A stretch of DNA of 64,000 nt from assembly GCF_000931935.2 (NCBI RefSeq), contig NZ_AZAC01000029.1, positions 85,429 through 149,428 on the forward strand, in the 5' to 3' direction. This document shows positions 1 through 7,986 of the stretch, in pieces; the first letter of the stretch is position 1; each line of letters starts with the position of its first letter. Source of the stretch: Dethiosulfatarculus sandiegensis (GTDB lineage Bacteria; Desulfobacterota; Desulfarculia; Desulfarculales; Desulfarculaceae). The notes below the pieces were generated by a model. The model had not been told where the DNA came from. It did not search any database and saw only the letters and a program-made list of their open reading frames with translations. A program made the translations under genes and the position numbers.

Positions 1-1247
1 ATGCTCTGCACCATGATCAGGTCTTCCAACTCCACGCCGATGCCCGGAGCTATCATGGCCTGGTGCAGGTGAAGGCCAATGGATTTGGAATGGATGTGGA
101 GCTTGCCGTCGCCATCCTGATAGGCGAAACCCACGTCCGGCTCCATGGGCATGTGGGGCTGACGGCCTACATAAAAATCACCTTCAATTACATTGGCCGC
201 ATTGTCAAAGATGGGAGCGGTATCCTCGCCCTTGGCCAGGTTCTGCTCGTAGTAGATGTTCGGGGTTCCGGGATGGATCTCCATGGCGTCTTCGGCCATG
301 GCCTCAGGCGCACTCATATAGGCCGGAAGCTCTTCCAGCTCAACCTTGACCTTTTCCGCGGCGGCCAGGGCCTGGTCCCTGGTGTCGGCGCAGACTATGG
401 CCAGGGCGTCTCCGTATTGGAAAACCTTTTCCTCGCAAAGAATGGGACGGTCCCAGCCGTCGCCCTTGTTGTCCGGGAAGGTGATAAGGCCTGTTATGCG
501 GTTTTTGCCTTTTACATCCTTGGCTGTCACCACTTTTTGCACTCCGGGCATGGCCTCTGCCTCGGAGGTGTCAATGGCGAGGATATTGGCGTGGGAAACC
601 TCGGCCTGGACCAGGGCCAGGGAAAGGGCGTCCGGCGGCAGTTTCAGGCTGGAGTCGGCTCCGTAGTCGCAGGTGCCGTTTGCCTTGGCCAGGGCGCTGG
701 GCCTGGGGATTTCACCTCCCCAGATAACACCGTCGTCAGGCAGTTTGTATTCCAGGTCGCTCGCCGCTTCTTCGCCTCTCACGACCTTGGCCGCCTCAAT
801 GACCGCGTCCACAATGGGTTTGTAGCCGGTGCAGCGGCAGGCGTTTCTGTGTTTCTGGAACCAGTCCCTCACCTCTTCCCGGGAGGGATTGTCGTTTTGG
901 TCCAAAAGGCCCTTGGCGCTGACAATAAAGCCGGGTGAACAGTAGCCGCACTGGGCCGCCCCGTGTTTCATCCAAGAGGACTGAAGGGGATGGGGCCCAT
1001 CTTCGTGAGCTATGCCTTCAATGGTTGTGATGTCAGCCATATCGCTGACCTTGTCCATTTTAGTCACACAGGAGCGCACCACCTTGCCGTCCATGAGAAC
1101 GCTGCAGCAGCCACACTGACCCTGGCCACAGCCGATTTTGGTGCCGGTGAGAAGAAGCTGTTCGCGCAGGACATTTACCAGCGGGGTCTTGGGATTTGCT
1201 ATAACTTCGGTCGGTTTTTGGTTTATGATCAGCTTTTTTTTCAGCAT
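1..1247 (-). CDS. mop: Molybdenum aldehyde oxidoreductase (Mop family), C-terminal part outside window
   Basis: Oxidises aldehydes to carboxylic acids with a molybdopterin cofactor and two [2Fe-2S] clusters; a soluble enzyme of the xanthine oxidase family. About 415 N-terminal residues are visible. Cluster ligands are plain: C40, C45, C48 and C60 in the plant-ferredoxin domain, then C100, C103, C137 and C139 in the second [2Fe-2S] domain, the same spacing as the Desulfovibrio gigas enzyme. An extra cysteine sits at 47. From about residue 185 the molybdopterin-binding region begins (AEVSHANILAID, QPHMPMEPDVG). The active-site glutamate lies beyond the window edge. The ATG at 1247 follows a GGAGG ribosome site with good spacing. 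The fused single-chain layout is that of sulfate-reducer Mop proteins. The family is near certain; the physiological aldehyde is unknown. Confidence 0.93.
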   Translation of the reverse strand, partial: MLKKKLIINQKPTEVIANPKTPLVNVLREQLLLTGTKIGCGQGQCGCCSVLMDGKVVRSCVTKMDKVSDMADITTIEGIAHEDGPHPLQSSWMKHGAAQCGYCSPGFIVSAKGLLDQNDNPSREEVRDWFQKHRNACRCTGYKPIVDAVIEAAKVVRGEEAASDLEYKLPDDGVIWGGEIPRPSALAKANGTCDYGADSSLKLPPDALSLALVQAEVSHANILAIDTSEAEAMPGVQKVVTAKDVKGKNRITGLITFPDNKGDGWDRPILCEEKVFQYGDALAIVCADTRDQALAAAEKVKVELEELPAYMSAPEAMAEDAMEIHPGTPNIYYEQNLAKGEDTAPIFDNAANVIEGDFYVGRQPHMPMEPDVGFAYQDGDGKLHIHSKSIGLHLHQAMIAPGIGVELEDLIMVQS

Positions 1248-1512
1248 ATCCAAATCCTCCTTGGCGCTTTCCGCCTCCAGCCCGATTTACGGCAAAGGCT
1301 TTTCATTATTTGGGCCGGGTAAAAATCTTTTTCCGTTTCAATCCAAATTTCTTTTGGTTTTTTTCTCGGGCAAAACGGTTCGGGAGCCTTGGGGCGGCTA
1401 TCAGCCCCATTGGAAAGGGATATGGGACCGGCAGTATAGCATTACTTAGTTGCTTTTTTAGTTACCGCCATGCTGTAATCCCTGCCCGGACTAAAACCAT
1501 TGTAAATTAATA

Positions 1513-1550
1513 TGTCATAGATGACACAGATGGTTATGTCATTACTGACA
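1513..1550. promoter_or_regulatory. Two tandem palindromic operators upstream of mop
   Basis: TGTCATAGATGACA (1513-1526) and TGTCATTACTGACA (1537-1550) share the pattern TGTCA-N4-TGACA, and their centres are exactly 24 bp apart. They lie about 270 bp upstream of the mop start. A repeated, centred palindrome pair suggests a dimeric or tetrameric regulator, or an enhancer-binding protein. I found no convincing sigma-54 promoter between the sites and mop, so the regulator is unassigned. Confidence 0.5.
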
Positions 1551-1876
1551 CAAAAAGGCCAAGCTTGGCAAGGGGGAATTTTGCAGCCAAACCGGGCCGG
1601 ATATGGATTCTTTTTCCAGGTTTTTTAGTAATGTTTAAAAGGTCTGTTTTATGGAGAAGTTAAGAGTTAAGCCGAGAGATTGTAATTTGAATTTTTTTTA
1701 ATATGTTAATATAAACATATTAAAATACACAATAATTCTCCGCCCTGCAGAGGCATTTTCAGGAGTATCTGTTCAAAGAAAAGTTTTCCTTCCCTTGAAT
1801 CTATCAGGCGCTCAAGGAGTCCACTCCTTTCTTTTTTATCAATTTGCTATAAGAATTACTGTAACAGGAGGCCTGA

Positions 1877-2015
1877 TAAGACACCCTCTGAGGGGGGGAT
1901 GGATTTGAGCCCACGCTCCCGGGAATCCGGGCGTTTTACTTATGCAACTCTTGGAGAGAAAGTTTCCCCGATTCTTTACTGAGGCAGCCGGGGCGCAAGG
2001 TGTCCTTAGTTTTTT
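1877..2015 (+). ncRNA. Candidate structured RNA closed by a long-range stem and ended by a T-run
   Basis: TAAGACACC (1877-1885) can pair with GGTGTC(C)TTA (1999-2008) with one bulged base, closing a stretch of about 110 nt, and TTTTTT follows at 2010-2015. Inside are a CCCGG/CCGGG hairpin (1918-1931) and G-rich and C-rich tracts that could pair (1892-1898 with 1963-1970). No protein frame fits the region. I could not match it to tRNA, tmRNA, RNase P, SRP RNA or a known riboswitch class. The strand is inferred only from the T-run. It could be an sRNA or a 6S-like RNA. Confidence 0.3.
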
Positions 2016-2069
2016 GATTGCCGGAAGGGCGGCATCGGGCTCCTGGGATCGTTAAAGGAATGGCAGCTC

Positions 2070-2381
2070 CTAGCTTAAAAGCCGCAAAGCGGTTTTACGG
2101 CTCAGGTTGGCCTGGATCGAGACCGCTTCCCCGGCCCGGGTCAATAACTGGCTTTGAGCCAACAAGACCCTTTGCCGCGCCTCGTTTTCATCCCAAAGCC
2201 TGGCAACCTGTCCTCTGTCCATGAGGATAGGCGCGGTTGCCGAAAGGCTTACCCTGACCTCAGAACTCTTCTTTGGCGGCGGATTTTCCCTGGGCTGGTC
2301 TCTTTCCTGGATTGAATTGGTATTTTGCTTGCGGCCGGAAACACCGGACGGCGCATAGGGCAAAGTATGAAGTATCTTCAT
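2070..2381 (-). CDS. Small hypothetical protein with a flagellin-tail-like C-terminus (103 aa)
   Basis: Not recognised with confidence. The ATG at 2381 follows an AAGGGAG ribosome site seven bases upstream, which supports a real gene. The N-terminal half is polar and proline-rich, probably disordered (about residues 15-45). The C-terminal half is a predicted amphipathic helix ending SIQANLSRKTALRLL, which resembles the QAN-x-(S/P)-x-x-x-L-x-LL tail of flagellin D0 helices and of short motility-associated proteins. The disordered-then-helical shape also recalls the anti-sigma factor FlgM, but its core motif is not clear. No flagellar genes are in the window. Function is an inference only. Confidence 0.5.
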   Translation of the reverse strand: MKILHTLPYAPSGVSGRKQNTNSIQERDQPRENPPPKKSSEVRVSLSATAPILMDRGQVARLWDENEARQRVLLAQSQLLTRAGEAVSIQANLSRKTALRLLS

Positions 2382-2525
2382 GGCCCTGCTCCCTTAACAC
2401 GCCGTCCCGTGGCTTTTCGGAGCCTTCCCTGGAAGGTTTATTTGACTGATATTCTAATTAATTTAGCATTTTTTCGAATAACAAGCAAGCTGCTCGGCAT
2501 AATAGTGTAAGTATCCTTTTCGATT

Positions 2526-3302
2526 TTAAGAATTGGCGTCGGCCCAGGGCAGCCGGTTTTTTTGGGCCGCGAACCAGGCCGCGCCCAATGCGCCCACCAT
2601 CTCCGGAGCCTCGGCTATCAGGCAATTATCACCTAACGCCAGATTGATAAGCTGAACCATACAGGGATTTTTGGCCACCCCGCCTGAGAAGGCCAGGGGC
2701 AATTTGAGCCCCACTCTTTTAAGCATGGCGAGTGAACGCTTGGCCACTGAGTTGTGCAGGGCCAGGGCGATATCCTGAGGGCGCTTGCCCTGGGCCATCA
2801 GAGAAGTGGCCTCGCTTTCGGCAAAGACTGTGCACATGCTGTTCACAGTCACCCCCGGCCTGCCGTCCAGGGCATAATTGCCAAACTCGTCCAAAGACAT
2901 TTCCATGCCGCGGGCCATGAATTCCAGGAATTTTCCGGTTCCCGCGGCACAACGGTCGTTCATCTCGAACTTCAGCAAATTTCCGTTTTCATCCAGGGTC
3001 AGGGCCTTGGTGTCCTGGCCTCCAATGTCCAATATGGAGCGACAGTCCGGAAAAAGCCTGCGTGCGCCCAGGGCATGTGCCTTTATTTCGCTTACAGTCA
3101 AGGCCTCATGATCCCGGCTGTAAAGTTTTCTTCCGTAACCGGTGACAGCCATCTCATCCCAAGACCTTCCCCGCAGAAGCTTATGACATTGGGACAGGGG
3201 ATCAAAGGTAGTAGGCGTTTCTTGGCTGAAGATGATTTTCCCCTTTTCCAAAATGAGCAGCTCAATACTGCGTGAGCCGATATCCAGACCAGCGACCAAC
3301 AT
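2526..3302 (-). CDS. BcrA/BadF/HgdC-type activator ATPase of a radical dehydratase or double-cubane reductase
   Basis: This family couples ATP hydrolysis to injection of a low-potential electron from a subunit-bridging [4Fe-4S] cluster into a partner enzyme. The actin-like ATPase motifs are present: GLDIGSRSIELLIL near the N-terminus and DIGGQDTKAL near residue 92. The two cluster cysteines are C118 (NDRCAAGTGKF) and C157 (NSMCTVFAESE). At 258 aa it is a normal single-domain activator. The start at 3302 leaves six bases after GGGGAG, whereas an ATG at 3308 would abut it. It lies directly downstream of the 2-hydroxyacyl-CoA dehydratase-family gene, so the two are very probably partners. It matches the two-gene layout of Carboxydothermus DCCP/DCCP-R and E. 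coli yjiM/yjiL. Confidence 0.9.
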   Translation of the reverse strand: MLVAGLDIGSRSIELLILEKGKIIFSQETPTTFDPLSQCHKLLRGRSWDEMAVTGYGRKLYSRDHEALTVSEIKAHALGARRLFPDCRSILDIGGQDTKALTLDENGNLLKFEMNDRCAAGTGKFLEFMARGMEMSLDEFGNYALDGRPGVTVNSMCTVFAESEATSLMAQGKRPQDIALALHNSVAKRSLAMLKRVGLKLPLAFSGGVAKNPCMVQLINLALGDNCLIAEAPEMVGALGAAWFAAQKNRLPWADANS

Positions 3303-3347
3303 TAGCATCTCCCCTGTATTGTCCCGTAGGGTCTATCAAACTTTTTT

Positions 3348-3385
3348 GCCTGTCGGCAAAGTCCGCCCGGACCCTGCCGACAGGC
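3348..3385. repeat. Perfect 11-bp hairpin between the dehydratase-like gene and its activator
   Basis: GCCTGTCGGCA (3348-3358) pairs with TGCCGACAGGC (3375-3385), and an inner GTCC/GGAC stem extends it. On the transcribed minus strand it is followed by A residues, not T, so it is not a classic terminator. It may set the protein ratio between the two genes by RNA stability or partial readthrough. Confidence 0.6.
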
Positions 3386-3422
3386 TTTTGACCGCCGCCT
3401 AAGGCGTGCGGATTCTCCTGAA

Positions 3423-4700
3423 TCAGGCGATCATCTCCACAAAGGCTTCCACTCTGGTTCTCAGCTGTTCAATGTCTTCCTGGCTGTAGTCGGTCTCAAG
3501 GCGCAGGGTTTTTATCTTTTCATTTTCCAGGCTTTTCTCCAGGGGAATGGATTCTGTCTGATAGGGCTGGCAGAACTGCAGGGAATAGTGGATCACGCCC
3601 TGGGCGTTGTATCTGCCGGTCATCTCCTTTACGTGGTCCAGCCGTTCCGGATTGGGGGTGAAGATGGCGCAGTCAATTTTGAAATAGCGGTCCACCAGGG
3701 CTTCCATGAGTTCATCCAGGCTTTCCTCGCCATCTGAAACCAGGTTTCTGGTGCCCCTTTCGCCCACACAGGATTCTTCTCCCACGATCACCGCGCCGGT
3801 GGACTCTATGATCATTGGGAGTTTCCAGTTGGGAACCGCCATGGGACATCCAGAGACCATCACCCTTGGCGTGCCTTTGGCAAAAGCTCCCTTGCCTTCA
3901 GCCACTCGGGTCTCCAGTTCATCGCAGAGTTTGTTGAGCGAGGCGGTGAACCGCACAGGGTCGTCATAAAACTGCACCTGGTTGATCAAAAGGGCGTCTA
4001 AGCCCGAGATGGGGGCGGGGTCGTTTTTTCGGAGTTCATTTAAGCGGTGCAGGGCTTTTCTCTTTTCAGTAACCAGCTGGATGCCTTTTTTAAGCCGGGC
4101 CGCATCGATTGTAACGCCTGAGATTTCTTCCATTTTATGGAAAAAGCGTTTCATCTCCGCCTGCATGAGCTCTCTGGCCCTCAAGGATTTGGTCTGGGGC
4201 AGATCCATGACATAAAGAGCCGGGACCAAACCCGCCAGGGTTTCATAGGATTTCTTTTTGCCGTCGCAGGTGTTTTCCCCCACGATCAGGTCCGCACTCT
4301 CCAGGTAGGGGCAGACCTTGCCCAATTTAAAGCCAAAGGCGCTTTTGATAAGCGCACAGGTGTTTCTGGGCAGGATTTTGTCCACTTCTTCGGTGGCGAA
4401 ATCCGCTCCCGTGCAGAGCCCCACCAGGATGCCGTCCACGGCCAGCACTATCTCTTCGGGAACAAAAACACAGAAGGAACCCACCACCTTTCGGCCCTCG
4501 GCTTTGGCGTCCATGAGTTCCTTGATGCGAAGCCCGTGCACCTCGCTCATCACAAAGTCAAAATAGGCCATCCCTTCCGGCCGGTTGGCCTGGCTCATGA
4601 AGACCTGTTCATAACCTTGTCCTAAAACCTCGAGTAGTTGATCGTGGGCCTGTAAATCCAGGCCCAGATCGGTCCACATCTGGGTGTAGTCGTTTTGCAT
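3423..4700 (-). CDS. 2-hydroxyacyl-CoA dehydratase-family protein, probable double-cubane cluster reductase (425 aa)
   Basis: Member of the FldB/HgdA/BcrB iron-sulfur family whose partners feed it low-potential electrons. Family motifs include GENTCDGKKKSYE (C145), SGCPMAVPNWK (C285) and EESCVGERGTR (C311). Further cysteines are at 77, 96, 115, 130, 259, 344 and 377. Classical 2-hydroxyacyl-CoA dehydratases and benzoyl-CoA reductases need two different subunits of this fold. Here there is one, followed only by the activator. That is the arrangement of the homodimeric double-cubane [8Fe-9S] protein of Carboxydothermus and of E. coli YjiM, which makes a standalone ATP-dependent reductase more likely than a dehydratase. 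The start follows AGGAGG with six bases spacing. The natural substrate is unknown. Confidence 0.82.
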   Translation of the reverse strand: MQNDYTQMWTDLGLDLQAHDQLLEVLGQGYEQVFMSQANRPEGMAYFDFVMSEVHGLRIKELMDAKAEGRKVVGSFCVFVPEEIVLAVDGILVGLCTGADFATEEVDKILPRNTCALIKSAFGFKLGKVCPYLESADLIVGENTCDGKKKSYETLAGLVPALYVMDLPQTKSLRARELMQAEMKRFFHKMEEISGVTIDAARLKKGIQLVTEKRKALHRLNELRKNDPAPISGLDALLINQVQFYDDPVRFTASLNKLCDELETRVAEGKGAFAKGTPRVMVSGCPMAVPNWKLPMIIESTGAVIVGEESCVGERGTRNLVSDGEESLDELMEALVDRYFKIDCAIFTPNPERLDHVKEMTGRYNAQGVIHYSLQFCQPYQTESIPLEKSLENEKIKTLRLETDYSQEDIEQLRTRVEAFVEMIA

Positions 4701-5035
4701 TTAATGCCTCCTCTTGAATATGCTGATTATTCGGCCAAAGGCATAGGCCCAGAGCCGTTTTGGTGAACTCCTGCCGACCGCAGGCGATAACCAGATCCGG
4801 ATGAAGAGGATGCGAACTTTTAGGAAAAAAGACCTGAATTAAAGGGGAAGTGGCTTTCGGCCGTTTGTCCGCACCTCATGAACCCGGGTGTGGTCCGCCT
4901 GGGTGCGTCAAGTAAAGCCAAAGAAAAAAGTCATAAAAAATCCTTTTCCGAGTATTGCTGAACAAGGCAAACATAACCTCAATATCAACCGGATGTCAAA
5001 CTGCTATTAAGCGCATATGGAGCTGAAAAGCTTTT
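4701..5035. other. Gene-free stretch between TRAP permease and dehydratase-like gene
   Basis: Leader region for the minus-strand gene starting at 4700. A short hairpin CTGAAAA/TTTTCAG (5023-5039) overlaps the permease stop codon but lacks a T-run on the minus strand. No promoter or small gene is clear. Confidence 0.5.
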
Positions 5036-6916
5036 TCAGGGCTTTTTAACGGGTTTAGCCAAGGGAGGGGCGGTAAAGTGCGACCACAGCATCGCCAAAA
5101 GGGTAAGGCCAAGTCCGAGTAAAAGGGTGTATGTGCTTGGAAAAACGAGTAAACAACTGGAAGCTAAAAACGTCACCCTCATCAGCGGGTTAAGCGGCCT
5201 GGTAAATTGACCGATGACGCCTGCGGCCAGGCAGACCACCCCGATGCCTGTACTTGCCAGCCCGGCCAGGATTTCAAGGGGGGTGCCCTTGAGTAAAAGC
5301 GCGGGCTGGAAAATAAAGGCAAAAGGCACCAGAAATCCGGCAATACCCAGACGAAAGCCTTCTATGCCGGTTGCCATGGGCTCTGAACCGGCCAGGTTGG
5401 CCGCGGCAAAGGAGGTGACCGCATCAGGCGGGGTCAGGTCTGCCAAGACAGCATAGTAAAAAACAAAAAGATGGGCAGCCAGGAGGCTCACCTCAAAATT
5501 GCCCAGGGCCTGGGCCCCCACCGTGACCCCGATAATATAGGCGGCGGTGGTGGGGATGCCGGTTCCCAATACGCTTACAATCACAAATATCAGAACCATG
5601 GCCAATAAAAGGTGTCCCTGGGAGGCGCTTACCAGGATAGATCCAAAGGAAAGGGCCACGCCGGTCCTGGTCAAGACCGCCACGATCATTCCGGCCCCGG
5701 CCAAAACCGCTGCGATAAGGGCGCAGTTGACCAGGGACTTGAAAAATATGCCCAGGATTTTGGTCCGGTTGAGCCAGGTTTTTTTATCCAGAAAACTGAG
5801 TAGGATGGTCACCCAGATGGTGTGGAAAGCGGATTTGCTCGGTGAGTAGCCGCAGGCCAGGAGACTCACTATAAGCACGAAGGGCAGGATAAAATAAGAC
5901 CTGCGCAAAAGGCTTTGTCCCTGGGGCCTTTGTTCTTTGTTAAGGGGGGTGATGCCCCTTTTAAGGGCGATAAAATGAACCATGCACATCACCCCGAGGT
6001 AGTAGAGCAAAGCCGGGATAACCGCCACCTTGATTATGGTGAAATAGGGCACGCCGGTGACCTCGGCCATGATAAAAGAGCCCGCGCCCATGATAGGCGG
6101 CATGATCTGGCCGCCCACCCCGCTGATCGCCTCCACGGCGGCCGATTGTTTGGCGCTGTAGCCGCTTTTTTTCATGAGGGGGATGGTGAAGGAGCCCGTG
6201 GCATAGACATTGGCCACCGTGGAGCCGGATACTGTGCCGTACAAGGCCGAGGAGACAACTGATATCTTGGCGCTGCCCCCCCTGGCCCAACCAGCCAGCC
6301 AGGTGGCCAGGCGGATGAGGAAATCCCCTGCTCCGGTGGCGGTGAGCACTCCGGCAAAGAGTATGTAAATATAAAGAATCTCAGCCGATATACCGGTCAA
6401 AAAGCCAAAGATGCCGTCGTCGCTGGGCAAATACAATATTTCTATGGCCCGGTCAAAGGAAAAGCCTTTAAAGTGAAACAGGCCGGGCCAGTACTGACAG
6501 GTGAAGAGATAGCCCATCACCAAAACCACAGTTGCCGCAAACCATTTGGAAAGGGCCCTGCGGCAAGCCTCGATAACCGCCACCCCCAACAGGGCGCCTA
6601 AGACCACCTCAAGCGGCAAGACCTCGTGAAAACCCACGAACCTGGTGTTCAGCCGTTCCGCGTCGAAAACCGTGTAAAGAGTGGCTGCGATGCAGATCAG
6701 GGCGGCTGTGATATCCAGCCAGGTGGGCCTGTGTTTTGGTGAACGGCTGGTGGCCGGGTATAAAATGAAGATTACCGGTAAGAGCAGGCACAGATGCACA
6801 CCCCTGAAGATTCTGGGCTCGGGCGAACCAAATCCGGAGGTGTAGTAATGAAAAAAGCCCGCCCCCAGGGCCAGGAGATAAAGGGGGATCATCCAGTGGT
6901 TTTTAAGGGACCGCAT
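5036..6916 (-). CDS. TRAP transporter fused 4TM/12TM permease (TAXI type)
   Basis: Inner-membrane permease of a TAXI-TRAP system, which uses an ion gradient to import an organic anion delivered by a periplasmic binding protein. The 626 residues are almost wholly hydrophobic with many membrane spans and carry both the DctQ-like (N-terminal) and DctM-like parts in one chain, the usual arrangement for TAXI systems. DctM-type signatures are visible, such as GTVSGSTVANVYATGSFTIP and SGVGGQIMPPIMGAGSFIMA, and ADLTPPDAVTSFAAANLAGS. The binding-protein gene lies 92 bp upstream on the same strand, separated by a strong hairpin. The ribosome site before the ATG at 6916 is poor. Substrate unknown. Confidence 0.92.
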   Translation of the reverse strand: MRSLKNHWMIPLYLLALGAGFFHYYTSGFGSPEPRIFRGVHLCLLLPVIFILYPATSRSPKHRPTWLDITAALICIAATLYTVFDAERLNTRFVGFHEVLPLEVVLGALLGVAVIEACRRALSKWFAATVVLVMGYLFTCQYWPGLFHFKGFSFDRAIEILYLPSDDGIFGFLTGISAEILYIYILFAGVLTATGAGDFLIRLATWLAGWARGGSAKISVVSSALYGTVSGSTVANVYATGSFTIPLMKKSGYSAKQSAAVEAISGVGGQIMPPIMGAGSFIMAEVTGVPYFTIIKVAVIPALLYYLGVMCMVHFIALKRGITPLNKEQRPQGQSLLRRSYFILPFVLIVSLLACGYSPSKSAFHTIWVTILLSFLDKKTWLNRTKILGIFFKSLVNCALIAAVLAGAGMIVAVLTRTGVALSFGSILVSASQGHLLLAMVLIFVIVSVLGTGIPTTAAYIIGVTVGAQALGNFEVSLLAAHLFVFYYAVLADLTPPDAVTSFAAANLAGSEPMATGIEGFRLGIAGFLVPFAFIFQPALLLKGTPLEILAGLASTGIGVVCLAAGVIGQFTRPLNPLMRVTFLASSCLLVFPSTYTLLLGLGLTLLAMLWSHFTAPPLAKPVKKP

Positions 6917-6960
6917 CTGATAACCAGCTTTGCTTTAGGGATAAAGATTAAAAAGAAACG

Positions 6961-6988
6961 CCCGCGAAAAGAAGTGACTTTTCGCGGG
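6961..6988 (-). terminator. Intercistronic hairpin between TAXI binding protein and permease
   Basis: CCCGCGAAAAG (6961-6971) pairs perfectly with CTTTTCGCGGG (6978-6988). Read on the minus strand it is followed by a T-rich stretch (CGTTTCTTTTT), so it can act as a partial terminator or as a 3' end that protects the binding-protein message, giving more binding protein than permease. Confidence 0.65.
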
Positions 6989-7008
6989 GCTTTTGTCCTT
7001 TAAGCTGC

Positions 7009-7986
7009 CTATTTCAGGATTCCTTTTTCCTTGTAATATTTGATTGCCCCCGGATGCAGGGGAACTCCGCAGCCTGTCACGCCGTGGGCGGGTTTGTAAT
7101 CCTTTAGGCTGGCGTGGACCTTGCTCACCTTGTCCACATTTTCATTGAAGGCCTTGGTCAGCCTGTAGGCCAGGTCATCGGACATATCGGCCGATACGGT
7201 GATCACGCTGCCCGAACGGGCGGTGACCACGTCGCTTTGATTTGCCGCCTTGGGATAGGTTCCTTGGGGAATAGTTCCCTTCAGGATGCCGAACTTGGCC
7301 AGCGAGTTAAGCACGTCTTCGGGAAAGGCAACCAGCTTCAGGTCGCGTCCCACCGAGGCCTCGGTGACCGAAGCGCCGGGTAGGGCCAGGAAAGTCCAGA
7401 CCGCATCCACATTGTTATCCTTGAACTGGTTGGCCTGGAAGCTGTAGTTGCCCCGGGCAAAGTGAAAGTCCTTGTCTTTTAAATCCTTGATGTTGGTGTC
7501 ATAGTGCTCGAGCACCCGGTCAAAGACCCACACCTCGCTGCTGCCTGCCTGGGATATGGCCATGCGGATGGGTTTCTTTTGGCCGAATATCTGATCCAGG
7601 GATTTGACTCCGCTTTCCGCACCCACATAAAAGTGGAAGTAATTCATGCTCATGCCACCGGCAATGGCCCTTAAGTTTTTCAACTTTTGGCCAAAGGGAG
7701 CCATGCCCTCATAGGCCGCCGCATTCATAAAGGGCAGGCCCCAGCCAATATCCGCCGATCCCACCGAGATAACAGCCGGGTTTTTAACTCCCCCGCCGGG
7801 GACCACTTTAATCACAATATCCGGGTCTGCCTGATGAATGATGGAGGCAATGCCGCCTGCCATGCCGTACCAGCCGCCGCCAGCCCCGCCCGCAGTCCAG
7901 GTCAGGGTTATCTGGTTTCCGGCCAGGGCGGGAGCGCAGCAAAGGATTACTCCCAATGCCAGGGTAAGGGCCAGTAATTTGCGCAT
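7009..7986 (-). CDS. TAXI-family TRAP transporter solute-binding protein
   Basis: Periplasmic binding protein of a TRAP system. It begins with a signal peptide (MRKLLALTLALGVILCCAPALA) and continues with the TAXI core: WTAGGAGGGWYGMAGGIASI close to the mature N-terminus and GGVKNPAVISVGSADIGWGL near residue 65. The ATG at 7986 is preferred because GGAGG precedes it and it opens directly into the signal peptide; a longer frame to 8055 would put a charged stretch in front. Length after the start is 325 aa, normal for TAXI proteins, which often bind glutamate-like or dicarboxylic anions. It is read with the fused permease downstream. Confidence 0.92.
   Translation of the reverse strand: MRKLLALTLALGVILCCAPALAGNQITLTWTAGGAGGGWYGMAGGIASIIHQADPDIVIKVVPGGGVKNPAVISVGSADIGWGLPFMNAAAYEGMAPFGQKLKNLRAIAGGMSMNYFHFYVGAESGVKSLDQIFGQKKPIRMAISQAGSSEVWVFDRVLEHYDTNIKDLKDKDFHFARGNYSFQANQFKDNNVDAVWTFLALPGASVTEASVGRDLKLVAFPEDVLNSLAKFGILKGTIPQGTYPKAANQSDVVTARSGSVITVSADMSDDLAYRLTKAFNENVDKVSKVHASLKDYKPAHGVTGCGVPLHPGAIKYYKEKGILK

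Larger units (their letters stand above)
1248..2069. other. Gene-free stretch between mop and the 103-aa ORF
   Basis: No credible protein-coding frame. It holds the tandem operators at 1513-1550 and the RNA candidate at 1877-2015. The stretch 1600-1870 is AT-rich and shows no further structure I can name. Confidence 0.6.

Noticed and set aside
63..938. 291-codon plus-strand frame opposite mop
   Set aside because: Shadow of the aldehyde oxidoreductase, whose cysteine motifs fix the true strand.
1891..1960. tRNA or tmRNA end in the structured region
   Set aside because: No T-arm with the GTTCGANTC pattern and no acceptor stem with CCA-compatible end.
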